From assembly GCF_000428125.1 (NCBI RefSeq), contig NZ_ATZI01000005.1, forward strand, positions 1 through 64,000: a DNA stretch of 64,000 bases. Direction: 5' to 3'. The notes under the pieces are model-generated. The model worked only from the letters and a program-made list of their open reading frames with translations, did no database searches and had not been told where the DNA came from. The translations under genes and the position numbers were made by a program. This DNA is from Bacteroides graminisolvens DSM 19988 = JCM 15093. GTDB lineage: Bacteria > Bacteroidota > Bacteroidia > Bacteroidales > Bacteroidaceae. Positions 44,641-53,752 of the stretch are shown here, one piece after another (position 1 is the first letter of the stretch; each line of letters begins with the position of its first letter).

Positions 44641-45939
44641 ATGAAACAGGAAATTCAACCGGCAAAAGGTCGGCTAGGGATATTATTAGTCGGATTAGGT
44701 GGTGCTGTATCTTCCACTGCAGTTGTAGGTACCTTGGCAGTTCGCAAAGGACTTGCAAAACCTATCGGATCTATCACTCAACTTGCAACCATCCGTTTGG
44801 GCAAAAGGAATGAAAATCGTTTTCCTAAAATTAAAGATGTAGTTCCATTGGCAGATCTTAATGATTTGGTATTTGGTGGATGGGATATCTTTGAAGATGA
44901 TGTGTATGCAGCTGCTCAGCATGCTGAGGTTTTGGTGCAAAAAGATCTGGATGGCGTGAAAGAAGAACTGCAGGCTATCAAACCGATGAAAGCTGCTTTC
45001 GACCAGAACTGGGTGAAACGTCTTCACGGAACTCACGTTAAACAGGCTGCTACCCGCTGGGAAATGGCTGAACAGATCCGTCAGGACATACGCGACTTTA
45101 AAGCTGCTAACAATTGTGACCGTGTAGTGGTTATCTGGGCTGCAAGTACTGAAATATACATTCCTTTGTGTGATGAACATCAGTCATTGGCGGCTTTCGA
45201 AAAAGCAATGAAAGAAAACAATACGGAGAAAATCGCTCCAAGTATGTGTTATGCTTACGCTGCTATTGCCGAAGGTGCTCCTTATATTATGGGTGCTCCT
45301 AACTTGTGTGTTGACATGCCTGCTATGTGGGAGTTTGCTGCACAAAAAAATGTGCCTATCTGCGGTAAGGACTTCAAAACCGGCCAGACTATGTTGAAGA
45401 CGGTTCTTGCTCCGATGTTGAAAACTCGTATGCTGGGATTGGACGGATGGTTCTCTACCAATATCTTGGGTAACAGAGACGGAGAAGTTCTCGATGATCC
45501 AGATTCATTCAAGACAAAAGAGGTAAGCAAGCTGTCGGTTATCGACACTATTTTGCAACCGGAATTGTATCCTGAACTTTACGGAAGCATTTACCACAAA
45601 GTACGTATCAATTATTATCCTCCACGTAAGGATAACAAAGAAGGATGGGATAACATTGACCTTGTAGGATGGATGGGTTACCCCATGCAGCTGAAAGTGG
45701 ATTTCCTTTGCCGTGACTCTATCTTGGCTGCTCCGTTGGTACTTGACCTTGTGTTGTTCGCTGACTTGGCTCAACGTGCTAACATGTCGGGCATTCAAAG
45801 CTGGTTGTCATTCTACTTCAAGAGTCCTATGCACGACTTTGATCACATTCCCGAACACGATTTGTTTATTCAGTATACCAAGTTGAAGAACACTCTTCGC
45901 AAAATGATTGGTGAAGAAACAATCGATTACTTAGATTAA
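44641..45939 (+). CDS. Myo-inositol-1-phosphate synthase
   Basis: This NAD-dependent enzyme turns glucose 6-phosphate into inositol phosphate, the first step of inositol lipid synthesis. The 432-residue protein has LLVGLGGAVSSTAVVGTLAV near the N-terminus, VVIWAASTEIYIP, GKDFKTGQTMLKTVLAPMLK (read in parts), and SWLSFYFKSPM. These are typical of the bacterial/archaeal short form. It is the first gene of the cluster and has its own promoter and a terminator-like stem downstream. Confidence 0.93.
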   Translation: MKQEIQPAKGRLGILLVGLGGAVSSTAVVGTLAVRKGLAKPIGSITQLATIRLGKRNENRFPKIKDVVPLADLNDLVFGGWDIFEDDVYAAAQHAEVLVQKDLDGVKEELQAIKPMKAAFDQNWVKRLHGTHVKQAATRWEMAEQIRQDIRDFKAANNCDRVVVIWAASTEIYIPLCDEHQSLAAFEKAMKENNTEKIAPSMCYAYAAIAEGAPYIMGAPNLCVDMPAMWEFAAQKNVPICGKDFKTGQTMLKTVLAPMLKTRMLGLDGWFSTNILGNRDGEVLDDPDSFKTKEVSKLSVIDTILQPELYPELYGSIYHKVRINYYPPRKDNKEGWDNIDLVGWMGYPMQLKVDFLCRDSILAAPLVLDLVLFADLAQRANMSGIQSWLSFYFKSPMHDFDHIPEHDLFIQYTKLKNTLRKMIGEETIDYLD

Positions 45940-45975
45940 TTGAAGGTAGGGCAATTGAGTCTGACCTGAACATAT

Positions 45976-46023
45976 AAAGGGGAGAACTAAAGAACCGGTT
46001 TCTTTGAGTTTTTCCCCTTTGTT
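45976..46023 (+). terminator. Terminator-like stem after the inositol-phosphate synthase gene
   Basis: AAAGGGGA/TCCCCTTT-type stem with an inner AAAGAAACC-like hairpin and a T-rich tail. It lies 35 bp before the next gene, so it may attenuate rather than fully separate the operon. Confidence 0.65.
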
Positions 46024-46057
46024 TTTGAATTGATAATTGAACTCTTAATCCGTTTAT

Positions 46058-46765
46058 ATGGAATATGCAATTATTGCGGCCGGACAAGGTTCGCGATTAG
46101 CTGGCGAAGGCATTGAAACGTCAAAGCCGTTGTTGCGCCTTAATGGCACTGCCATGCTCGATAGGCTTATATCTATTTTCCTGGCCAATAGGGCGGAATC
46201 AATTAGCATCATCATCAATGAAGAAATGACCGATGTGCACGAGCATGTAAAGCAGCTTAAACTTCCTGTACCCTTGCATGTACTCATCAAATCGACCCCC
46301 GATTCTTTGCATAGCTTTCACGAATTGGCTTCGCTGATTCCTAACAGAACCAAGTTGTGCCTCACAACAATTGATCCAATTTTTTCTCCGTTGGAATTTT
46401 CTGCGTATATTCGCGCCTTTGAAGCAGATAACGAACATGATGCACTGATGGCGGTGACTGATTACATTGATGATGAGAAACCGCTATATGTGAAAACAGA
46501 CGATGATCTGAAAGTTCTTGATTTTGTTGACACAGCTTACGAAGGCTGTCGTTATGTTTCGGGAGGTGTGTATTGTTTCAATAACAAAGTGCTCAATTTG
46601 CTTCAGGAAGCTGTTGACGAAGGTGTATCGCGTATGCGTAATTTTCAACGCAAAATCGTTTATAGCGGATTAAAGGTGCAGGCGCACCCTTTCTCTAAAA
46701 TCATTGATGTTGATCATGCGAGCGATATTCAAAAGGCTGAGTTGTTTTTAAATGAAATGAAGTAA
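46058..46765 (+). CDS. Nucleotidyltransferase (sugar/inositol-phosphate type)
   Basis: A 235-residue GT-A-fold nucleotidyltransferase with AIIAAGQGSRLAGEG and SKPLLRLNGTAMLDR at the N-terminus and DVDHASDIQKAE at the C-terminus. In the cluster, a role activating inositol phosphate to a CDP- or similar form is the natural inference. It resembles the cytidylyltransferase partner of archaeal-type inositol lipid enzymes. The nucleotide specificity is not visible. Confidence 0.85.
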   Translation: MEYAIIAAGQGSRLAGEGIETSKPLLRLNGTAMLDRLISIFLANRAESISIIINEEMTDVHEHVKQLKLPVPLHVLIKSTPDSLHSFHELASLIPNRTKLCLTTIDPIFSPLEFSAYIRAFEADNEHDALMAVTDYIDDEKPLYVKTDDDLKVLDFVDTAYEGCRYVSGGVYCFNNKVLNLLQEAVDEGVSRMRNFQRKIVYSGLKVQAHPFSKIIDVDHASDIQKAELFLNEMK

Positions 46766-46767
46766 AA

Positions 46768-47634
46768 ATGAAGTTAGTATCTATTGCCGGTATTCAGCGT
46801 GCAACGGTCTATTCTCCCAATCATGTAGGGAACGATGCTGCTATTTTTTCGGCTACGGCCCGTTGGCTGGAGAAAGCCGGCTATCAAGTAAATATGTATA
46901 CGGAACAGGAGTTCCTTAGTAATGGTATTGAAGAGAAAGTGGCAATGACCATGCTTCGCAATCTTCAATCGATGAAGAAATTACAGGATTTTGAATCCAA
47001 AGGTTGTCTGGCTATCAATTCGGCTTTCGGTATAGAGAATTGTACGCGCGAAAAGATGACGCGCTTGCTGATGGAGCACGAGGTGCCACATCCGAAAAGT
47101 TACATTATGAACACGCACGATGATGTGTCTGACTACATACCCGAAGGGGAATCTTTTATGCCGTGCTGGGTGAAAAGGGGCGATTTTCATGCCATACACC
47201 GTGAGGATGTTTCTTATGTTCGCACACGGGAAGAACTTATCGGTTTGCTTTCTGAATATGCTTTAAGAGGAATACAGCGTGCTGTGGTTAACGAACACCT
47301 GAAGGGTGATTTGGTTAAGTTCTACGGTGTGGCGGGAACAAATTTCTTTCATTGGTTTTATCCTTTTAATGAAAATCATAGTAAATTTGGGCACGAAGCT
47401 ATTAACGGACACCCCAAGGGCATTCCGTTTAGAGCGGATGAGCTGCAAGATATTTGCAATAGAGCCGCCGACGTATTGAAGGTGGTGGTCTATGGAGGCG
47501 ATTGCATTGTATCTCCCGATGGAGAGATGCGTATTATTGATTTCAACGATTGGCCTAGTTTTGCTCCTTGTCGCGAAGAGGCATCACGAGAAATCGCTAA
47601 CCGTGTAATTCAAATGATTGATGAGTACAGATAA
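46768..47634 (+). CDS. ATP-grasp-like protein
   Basis: 288 residues with a C-terminal ATP-grasp metal site (GGDCIVSPDGEMRIIDFNDWPSF) and the middle blocks CWVKRGDFHAIHRED and VNEHLKGDLVKFYGV. RimK-like relatives make amide or ester bonds. It begins two bases after the nucleotidyltransferase stop, and its end overlaps the CDP-alcohol enzyme. Its function in inositol lipid synthesis is not obvious. Confidence 0.75.
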   Translation: MKLVSIAGIQRATVYSPNHVGNDAAIFSATARWLEKAGYQVNMYTEQEFLSNGIEEKVAMTMLRNLQSMKKLQDFESKGCLAINSAFGIENCTREKMTRLLMEHEVPHPKSYIMNTHDDVSDYIPEGESFMPCWVKRGDFHAIHREDVSYVRTREELIGLLSEYALRGIQRAVVNEHLKGDLVKFYGVAGTNFFHWFYPFNENHSKFGHEAINGHPKGIPFRADELQDICNRAADVLKVVVYGGDCIVSPDGEMRIIDFNDWPSFAPCREEASREIANRVIQMIDEYR

Positions 47635-48544
47635 TTCAAAGAAAAAACCTTCTATTGAGTCTTCACTGAAATCGACTGATACGGAAGAGTTTATCGACTT
47701 GGTGTTTTACCGTCCGGTAGGTTATCAGTGGGCGCTTTTGTTTAACAGAATGCGTATTTCGCCCAATCAGGTAACGTTGTTCTCCATCTTCTTGGGTGTG
47801 GCAGCGGGTATTATGTTTTATTTTGATAATCTGTGGTACAATGTTTTGGGCATGGGCTTGCTCATTTGGGCCAATATGTATGATAGTGCCGACGGGCAGC
47901 TTGCGCGCATGACCGGACAGAAGTCTGAAATTGGCCGTATCCTCGATGGGGTATCGGGCGATTTTTGGTTTATCTCCATTTACGCTGCCATTTGTTTGCG
48001 ATTAACTCCGGAGCATTCATGGTACATTTGGGCATTGGCTGCCATAACGGGGTATTTTCATAGTAAGCAAGCGGCTATGGCCGATTATTATAGAAACATT
48101 CATTTGTTTTTCTTGAAAGGGAAGAGTGGTAGTGAACTGGATAACTCTCAGCAGCAGCGCGAACTGTTTCGTTCTTTGTCTTGGAGTAACCACTTTGTGA
48201 AGAAGACTTTTCTTTGGTTTTATGGTAATTACACTGCCGGACAGGAGAAAAGTTCTCCTTGTTTTCAGCAACTCTTTGCCGTATTGCGTCAGAAGTACGG
48301 TGAGACTATTCCCAAAAACATCAGACAGGAATTTAGAAACGGTAGTTTGCCTTTGATGAAGTACACTAATATTTTGTCTTTCAACACCCGTGTCATTGTT
48401 CTTTTCATCTCTTTGTTTATGGGTATGCCGTGGGTTTATTTTGTATTTGAACTCACTGTGCTGAACATCTTGTTGGTTTACATGGTGGTACGTCACGAAT
48501 CATTGTGTAGTCGTTTATTGAAGAAAATAGAAACGGTTGATTGA
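47621..48544 (+). CDS. CDP-alcohol phosphatidyltransferase-family protein
   Basis: A polytopic inner membrane enzyme of 307 residues. The signature D-x2-DG-x2-AR-x8-G-x3-D-x3-D reads DSADGQLAR...GRILDGVSGD. It joins a CDP-activated group with an alcohol, here most likely forming phosphatidylinositol phosphate. I chose ATG 47621 over TTG 47618. It overlaps the preceding gene by 14 bp. Confidence 0.9.
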   Translation: MSTDNSKKKPSIESSLKSTDTEEFIDLVFYRPVGYQWALLFNRMRISPNQVTLFSIFLGVAAGIMFYFDNLWYNVLGMGLLIWANMYDSADGQLARMTGQKSEIGRILDGVSGDFWFISIYAAICLRLTPEHSWYIWALAAITGYFHSKQAAMADYYRNIHLFFLKGKSGSELDNSQQQRELFRSLSWSNHFVKKTFLWFYGNYTAGQEKSSPCFQQLFAVLRQKYGETIPKNIRQEFRNGSLPLMKYTNILSFNTRVIVLFISLFMGMPWVYFVFELTVLNILLVYMVVRHESLCSRLLKKIETVD

Positions 48545-48547
48545 ACG

Positions 48548-49546
48548 ATGAGCAGTAAATTTAGAAATGTATTTTTGGTGTTCGGAGTTTTGGTAGTGGT
48601 TATCATGCTCTTTTCATTCGATATGAAGTATGACGAGCTTTGGAATAATCTGAAGCGGGCAGGAGGCTATTTGCCGCTTGTATTGTTGTTGTGGCTGGTC
48701 GTTTATTTCATTAATGCGCTTTCTTGGTTTGTTATTATCAGAGGCGGAAAACCAAGTCCGGTTTCTTTTTTAAGGGTTTATAAGTTTACCGTATCGGGCT
48801 TTGCGCTCAATTATGTCACGCCTGTGGGACTGATGGGAGGTGAGCCTTATCGAATCATGGAGTTGACTCCTTATTTGGGAGTGGAAAGGGCTACGTCATC
48901 GGTTATTCTATATGTGATGATGCACATCTTTTCTCATTTTTGCTTTTGGCTGGCTTCTGTGTTTCTTTACTTATTCATGTTTCCGGTTAATATGTTCATG
49001 GCTATTATATTGGGACTGATTTCTGCTCTTTGTTTGTTTCTGATTATGGTTTTTGTTAAAGGATATAGGCATGGAATGGCTGTGGCTTTTGTGCGTTTGT
49101 GCAGTCACATCCCGTATCTGAAAAAATATGCAGCCCGTATCGCCGATAAACACAAAGATAAACTTGAAACGATTGACAAGCAGGTTGCTTTGCTGCATAG
49201 CCAGCGAAAAAGTTCGTTTTACGGAGCTTTGTCACTGGAGTTTTTAGCGCGCATTGTATCGTGTGTGGAGGTATGGCTAATTCTCAACGTGCTCACAACC
49301 GACGTTAGTTTCTTAGGCTGTATCTTAATCGTTGCTTTTTCTTCTTTGTTGGCTAACCTTCTCTTTTTTATGCCCATGCAATTGGGAGGACGCGAAGGTG
49401 GCTTTGCGCTAGCCGTAGGAGGTTTGTCTCTTTCGGGTGCTTATGGCGTTTATACTGCGCTTATAACACGGGTTCGTGAGCTTTTCTGGATCGTGATAGG
49501 CTTAGCGCTTATGAAGATTGGTAATATTAAAAAAACGGATAATTAA
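48548..49546 (+). CDS. LPG-synthase-TM/flippase-like membrane protein
   Basis: 332 residues with about eight membrane helices (LPLVLLLWLVVYFINALSW, GFALNYVTPVGLMGGEPYRI). The pattern is that of the lysylphosphatidylglycerol synthase transmembrane/UPF0104 family. Members flip or scramble lipids; here moving an inositol lipid or its precursor is inferred. It follows the previous gene by 3 bp. Confidence 0.85.
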   Translation: MSSKFRNVFLVFGVLVVVIMLFSFDMKYDELWNNLKRAGGYLPLVLLLWLVVYFINALSWFVIIRGGKPSPVSFLRVYKFTVSGFALNYVTPVGLMGGEPYRIMELTPYLGVERATSSVILYVMMHIFSHFCFWLASVFLYLFMFPVNMFMAIILGLISALCLFLIMVFVKGYRHGMAVAFVRLCSHIPYLKKYAARIADKHKDKLETIDKQVALLHSQRKSSFYGALSLEFLARIVSCVEVWLILNVLTTDVSFLGCILIVAFSSLLANLLFFMPMQLGGREGGFALAVGGLSLSGAYGVYTALITRVRELFWIVIGLALMKIGNIKKTDN

Positions 49547-49549
49547 AAT

Positions 49550-50281
49550 ATGATTGCAGAAAACTTATCGACGATAAAAGCTTTGGCATTTGATTTTGGC
49601 GGTACACTGGATGCGCCTTTCCTGCATTGGTTGGATATCTATTTAATGGCGTACGCTGAAACACTGGGTAAACCTTTGGACAGAGATGTCTTTTATGAGT
49701 CGTATGTTTACGGCGAACGCCAGATGGAATCTCAGCAGTTGGTAAATAAGGAGCATTCATTGTTGGAAACTCAGCTGTTTAAAACACACTTGCAAACGGC
49801 TCATTTAATTGAACGGAAGGTTTTGGATGACACTCTTTATAACAGAGAGGAACTTCCTAAACATGTGGCAGAGTGGGTTACCAATTATTCGGCAGGATAC
49901 GTAAGACGGAATGAACCGGTACTGCGTAAACTGTCTGAGAAATACACTTTACTACTTGTTTCCAATTACTATGGTAACATTCGTCGCATTGCAACCGACC
50001 TGCACATTGCCGATTGTTTCCGGTCAATTACCGATTCGACCATTGAAGGGGTTCGCAAACCCGATCCTAAATTATGGGAATTGGCTATTCAACGGGCCGG
50101 TTTTCGTCCCGAAGAGGTAATGGTGATTGGTGATTCTACTAAGAATGATATCTTACCGGCTTTGAGCCTGGGATGCCATACTGTGCAAGGTTATCCGGAG
50201 AATATAAAACCGGAGAAGATTGACCTTTCTCGTGATTATATTTTCTCCATTGAGGAGTTGCTTCCATTATTATTGGGATAG
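49550..50281 (+). CDS. HAD phosphatase
   Basis: 243 residues of a HAD-IA-type hydrolase: LAFDFGGTLDAPF (nucleophile Asp), LLVSNYYG (Thr/Ser motif as Ser), KPDPKLWE and VIGDSTKNDILPA. As the last gene of the cluster it may remove the phosphate from phosphatidylinositol phosphate to give phosphatidylinositol. That role is by position only. Confidence 0.85.
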   Translation: MIAENLSTIKALAFDFGGTLDAPFLHWLDIYLMAYAETLGKPLDRDVFYESYVYGERQMESQQLVNKEHSLLETQLFKTHLQTAHLIERKVLDDTLYNREELPKHVAEWVTNYSAGYVRRNEPVLRKLSEKYTLLLVSNYYGNIRRIATDLHIADCFRSITDSTIEGVRKPDPKLWELAIQRAGFRPEEVMVIGDSTKNDILPALSLGCHTVQGYPENIKPEKIDLSRDYIFSIEELLPLLLG

Positions 50282-50334
50282 TTTCTTTGGTGGATTCTCT
50301 TTGTTGTTGACTAAAAGTTATAATAGATAAAGCA

Positions 50335-50679
50335 ATGAAAATAGTACCTAAAGAATACTCAGCATGTCCTATACGCAACGTAATTGACCGTTTTGGAAAT
50401 AAATGGTCTATGCTGATATTATATATATTAGATAAGGGAGGAACTCTTCGCTTTAGTGAAATTCAGCGTGAAATGGTTGATATTTCACAGAAAATGCTGT
50501 CTACGACTTTAAAACGTCTGGAGGAGGATCGCTTAATAACCAGAACGGTTTACCCGGAAGTACCTCCTCGTGTGGAATATGCGTTAACAGAGGTAGGTAA
50601 ATCATTAATGCCCCACATACTTGGCCTGACGGCATGGGCAGTGGAGCATTTTGATGATGTGGCAGGTAGTAACTCTTGA
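50335..50679 (+). CDS. HxlR-family transcriptional regulator
   Basis: 114-residue winged helix protein: CPIRNVIDRFGNKWSMLILY, RFSEIQREMVDISQKML, RLEEDRLITRTVYPEVPPRVEY (read in parts). HxlR regulators respond to reactive small molecules or redox. It faces the thioredoxin pair, 8 bp from the end of the first one (convergent). Confidence 0.92.
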   Translation: MKIVPKEYSACPIRNVIDRFGNKWSMLILYILDKGGTLRFSEIQREMVDISQKMLSTTLKRLEEDRLITRTVYPEVPPRVEYALTEVGKSLMPHILGLTAWAVEHFDDVAGSNS

Positions 50680-50687
50680 AAAAGTTC

Positions 50688-51149
50688 CTATTTATTCTTG
50701 AGCAAAAACTCGTCAATAGCTTTCTTGTAGGTTGCTTTATCGGCAGCACCTTTGAATAGTTGAGGTTCTCCTTCCATAGGTATAAAGACAAAAAGAGGAA
50801 TGCTGGTTGCTTGAAACAAAGCGGCCAGCTCTTTTTCTTTATCTACATTTACTTTATAAATGGTTATTTTGTCTTTATATTCTTTTGCCAATTCTTTCAT
50901 GATAGGGGCAACCATGCGGCAAGGGCCACACCAATCGGCATACAGGTCAATGATAGCCGGAAGCTTACCTTTGTATTTCCAATCGGGTGTATTCTGGTAA
51001 TCGAATACATCGTTGATGAACATATTCTTGTCCATAACAACTACTTGCCCGCTGTTAGTACTGTCTTTACTTGCTTTTGTCTGCTGATTGCCGGCAAAAC
51101 AAAGAGCCGAAATCAATACCAGGGCAAATGCCATAATTACTTTTTTCAT
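50688..51149 (-). CDS. Exported thioredoxin-fold protein
   Basis: 153 residues: signal peptide MKKVIMAFALVLISALCFAG, then a thioredoxin fold with YADWCGPCRM and IYKVNVDKEKELA, and the cis-Pro TSIPLF. It should act on disulfides in the periplasm. It is 9 bp after the cytosolic thioredoxin gene, so the two are co-transcribed. Confidence 0.9.
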   Translation of the reverse strand: MKKVIMAFALVLISALCFAGNQQTKASKDSTNSGQVVVMDKNMFINDVFDYQNTPDWKYKGKLPAIIDLYADWCGPCRMVAPIMKELAKEYKDKITIYKVNVDKEKELAALFQATSIPLFVFIPMEGEPQLFKGAADKATYKKAIDEFLLKNK

Positions 51150-51158
51150 TCTTCGTTA

Positions 51159-51455
51159 TTATATGTGTTGTTTGATAATTTCTTTCAATTCTTTTGCTTG
51201 AATGACACCGGAATGTCTCCATAATGATTCGCCGTTTTTAAAGAGTATAAAGGTTGGCACTGACTGAATACGATATTTGTCGGCCAACTCTCCAAATTTA
51301 TCTACGTCTATCTTTATGATTCTGGCCTTTTCACCAATGTCAGCTTTTACTTCTTCAAGAATGGGCTTCATAGACTTACACGGCCCACACCATTCAGCAA
51401 AGAAATCTACTAAGACAGGACTCTCTGATTTTATGAGTGCATCGAACTTTTCCAT
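51159..51455 (-). CDS. trxA: Thioredoxin
   Basis: 98 residues of a classical cytosolic thioredoxin: [11 protein letters not shown] active site, [21 protein letters not shown] with cis-Pro, and no signal peptide. It precedes the exported relative in one operon. Confidence 0.93.
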   Translation of the reverse strand: MEKFDALIKSESPVLVDFFAEWCGPCKSMKPILEEVKADIGEKARIIKIDVDKFGELADKYRIQSVPTFILFKNGESLWRHSGVIQAKELKEIIKQHI

Positions 51456-51611
51456 TTCTATTTATTTTAATTGTTAGGCAGCCGAGACTGCAATCAAGTT
51501 ATTTTAGTATAAAAACGTTTCATCAAAGAGAATGTTCACGTGATAGTAACGCCACAGTCATCATCTTGTAATTTATATGTGTGATTTTTGCATAAGTAAA
51601 ATATAAAACGT

Positions 51612-52427
51612 ATGTATTCACGAACTTATTATCCAACAGTGGTTCTTTCAGATATTCATTTGGGAAGCCCACATGCAAAAACGGAAGAAGTGACTGCTTT
51701 CCTGAAATCAGTTAACTGTGACAAACTGATTTTGAATGGAGATATTATTGACGGCTGGCATCTCAAAAAAAGCGGATTACACAGATGGAAGGCTAAGCAT
51801 ACAGAGTTTTTCAAGGTTATCATGAAAATGATGGAGAACTTTGGAACTGAAGTCATTTACGTGCGTGGTAACCACGACGACTTTCTCGACGCCCTTGCTC
51901 CGCTTAATTTCTATAATGTGAAGATTGTAAAAGATTGCATTTATGAAAGCAAAGGAAAACGATACTATATTACGCATGGAGATATATTTGATACTGTCAC
52001 CACTCAGATGAAATGGTTGGCAATGTTAGGTGACACGGGCTATTCTTTTCTGTTGTGGGTCAATAAAGTATACAATGCTTACCGTATGAAGCAAGGTAAA
52101 CCTTATTATTCTCTTTCACAGAAGATTAAGCATAAAGTGAAATCTGCCGTTTCTTATGTGTCCGACTTTGAGAAGGAATTGGTTAATCTGGCCAAATCAA
52201 AGAAGTGCAATGGAGTTATTTGCGGGCACATACACCATCCTGAAAACTGTTATTATGATGGTATTCACTATTTAAACTCGGGTGATTGGGTTGAAACGTT
52301 ATCGGCGCTGACTGAAGATGAGAATGGTAATTGGGAAGTGAAGTATTTCGATAGGGCCGATTACCGGATAACTGCTTTTCAGGAGGAGCTGGCTGTCATC
52401 GATAAATTAATAACAATTGCGTCATGA
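51612..52427 (+). CDS. LpxH-like metallophosphoesterase
   Basis: 271 residues with the phosphoesterase motifs VVLSDIHLGSPHA, LILNGDIIDGW, VRGNHDD, ITHGDIFD and CGHIHHPE. The match is to UDP-2,3-diacylglucosamine diphosphatase-like proteins of lipid A synthesis, though this size class also includes enzymes for other lipids. It overlaps the glycosyltransferase start by 4 bp. Confidence 0.85.
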   Translation: MYSRTYYPTVVLSDIHLGSPHAKTEEVTAFLKSVNCDKLILNGDIIDGWHLKKSGLHRWKAKHTEFFKVIMKMMENFGTEVIYVRGNHDDFLDALAPLNFYNVKIVKDCIYESKGKRYYITHGDIFDTVTTQMKWLAMLGDTGYSFLLWVNKVYNAYRMKQGKPYYSLSQKIKHKVKSAVSYVSDFEKELVNLAKSKKCNGVICGHIHHPENCYYDGIHYLNSGDWVETLSALTEDENGNWEVKYFDRADYRITAFQEELAVIDKLITIAS

Positions 52428-53548
52428 AATTCTTATTTATAGTTCAAGGTGAAGGAAGAGGACACTTCACTCAGGCTCTTGCAATGGAGGAAATGCTGTT
52501 GCGTAACGGACACGAGGTGGTAGAAATTCTGGTTGGTAAAAGCAATAGTCGCCGATTACCGGGGTTCTTTAACCGCAACGTTAAAGCGCCGGTCAAACGA
52601 TTTATTAGTCCCAATTTCCTGCCGACAGCAGAAAATAAACGTGCTAGTATAGGACGGAGTGCACTTTACAATGCAATGAAAGTGCCCGAATATTTACGAA
52701 GCATGTACTACATACAAAAACGTATCAAACAGAGTGGGGCAGAAGTAATTATAAACTTCTACGAACTTCTAACCGGATTAACTTATGCTCTTTTCAAACC
52801 TTCTGCCCCTTATATTTGTATCGGTCATCAATACCTGTTTTTACATAAAGATTTTGAGTTCCCTCAAAAAAGTATGTCTCAATTGGCTATGCTGCGTCTT
52901 TTTACGAGAATAACCAGTATAGGCAGCATGAAGCGACTGGCTCTTTCTTTTCAAGATATGCCTGAAGATGAGGAACAGAGAATAACGGTGGTGCCTCCTT
53001 TATTACGCAAAGAGATTACATCTGTACAGGCTGATAATGGGGACTACATACACGGATATATGGTAAATGCGGGCTTTGCAGATAGTGTTATGGCTTTTCA
53101 TGAGGAGTATCCCGATGTACCTTTACATTTTTTCTGGGACAAAGCCGATGCTGATGAGACAACCCGAATGGATGAAACGCTGACTTTTCATCAGATTGAC
53201 GATACTAAATTTATGAATTCAATGGCAGGTTGTAAAGCCTATGCTACTACAGCGGGGTTTGAATCAGTTTGCGAAGCCATGTATTTAGGGAAACCGGTAC
53301 TGATGGTGCCGGCTCATATCGAACAAGATTGTAATGCACACGATGCCGCTATGGCTGGAGCCGGAATTGTTTCTGATTCTTTCGACTTGGAGGCCTTGCA
53401 ACGTTTTGCTTCAAGTTATCGGCCAAACTCTGAATTTATTTATTGGGTTCGTAGTAGCGAGCGAGTTATAGTCAACGAGCTTGAGGAGCTGATGAACCCT
53501 CAATCCATTATTACTTTTCCAGAATTTTCTAAATACGTATCAATATGA
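52424..53548 (+). CDS. Glycosyltransferase (GT-B, MurG-like)
   Basis: 374-residue GT-B protein: FIVQGEGRGHFTQALAMEEML at the N-terminus (glycine-rich acceptor loop), YICIGHQYLFLHKDF, and the donor site ATTAGFESVCEAMYLGKPVLMVPAH (read in parts). It is coupled by 4-bp overlaps to the genes on either side. The sugar and acceptor are unknown; a lipid acceptor is likely given the LpxH-like neighbour. Confidence 0.82.
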   Translation: MKFLFIVQGEGRGHFTQALAMEEMLLRNGHEVVEILVGKSNSRRLPGFFNRNVKAPVKRFISPNFLPTAENKRASIGRSALYNAMKVPEYLRSMYYIQKRIKQSGAEVIINFYELLTGLTYALFKPSAPYICIGHQYLFLHKDFEFPQKSMSQLAMLRLFTRITSIGSMKRLALSFQDMPEDEEQRITVVPPLLRKEITSVQADNGDYIHGYMVNAGFADSVMAFHEEYPDVPLHFFWDKADADETTRMDETLTFHQIDDTKFMNSMAGCKAYATTAGFESVCEAMYLGKPVLMVPAHIEQDCNAHDAAMAGAGIVSDSFDLEALQRFASSYRPNSEFIYWVRSSERVIVNELEELMNPQSIITFPEFSKYVSI

Positions 53549-53727
53549 GACTGAAGAGAGAAGATTACGTACTTGAACGTACGTCAGACGGAGGTTATTT
53601 TGCCTGGCTGTCTTTTAATATGCAATGCAACGCTTACGGTGATTCACCCGAAGAAGCTGTTCTTAACCTGCAACAGGTTATGGAAGAATTGGTAAATGAC
53701 ATGTATCTGGTTGAAGATTTTGTATAA
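53545..53727 (+). CDS. Small HicB-like-fold protein
   Basis: 60 residues, MRLKREDYVLERTSDGGYFAWLSFNMQCNAYGDSPEEAV... (read in parts). The pattern of a short sheet (YFAW..SFNM) followed by a helix (SPEEAVLNLQQVMEELVNDM) is like the HicB half-fold. No hicA gene is next to it, and it overlaps the glycosyltransferase stop by 4 bp, so it is more likely a partner of that operon than an antitoxin. Confidence 0.55.
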   Translation: MRLKREDYVLERTSDGGYFAWLSFNMQCNAYGDSPEEAVLNLQQVMEELVNDMYLVEDFV

Positions 53728-53752
53728 TCTTCAACCAGAACATGTGCTGTGA

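Noticed and set aside
53545-53727. HicAB toxin-antitoxin system
   Set aside because: No hicA-like gene on either side; the frame is coupled to a glycosyltransferase.
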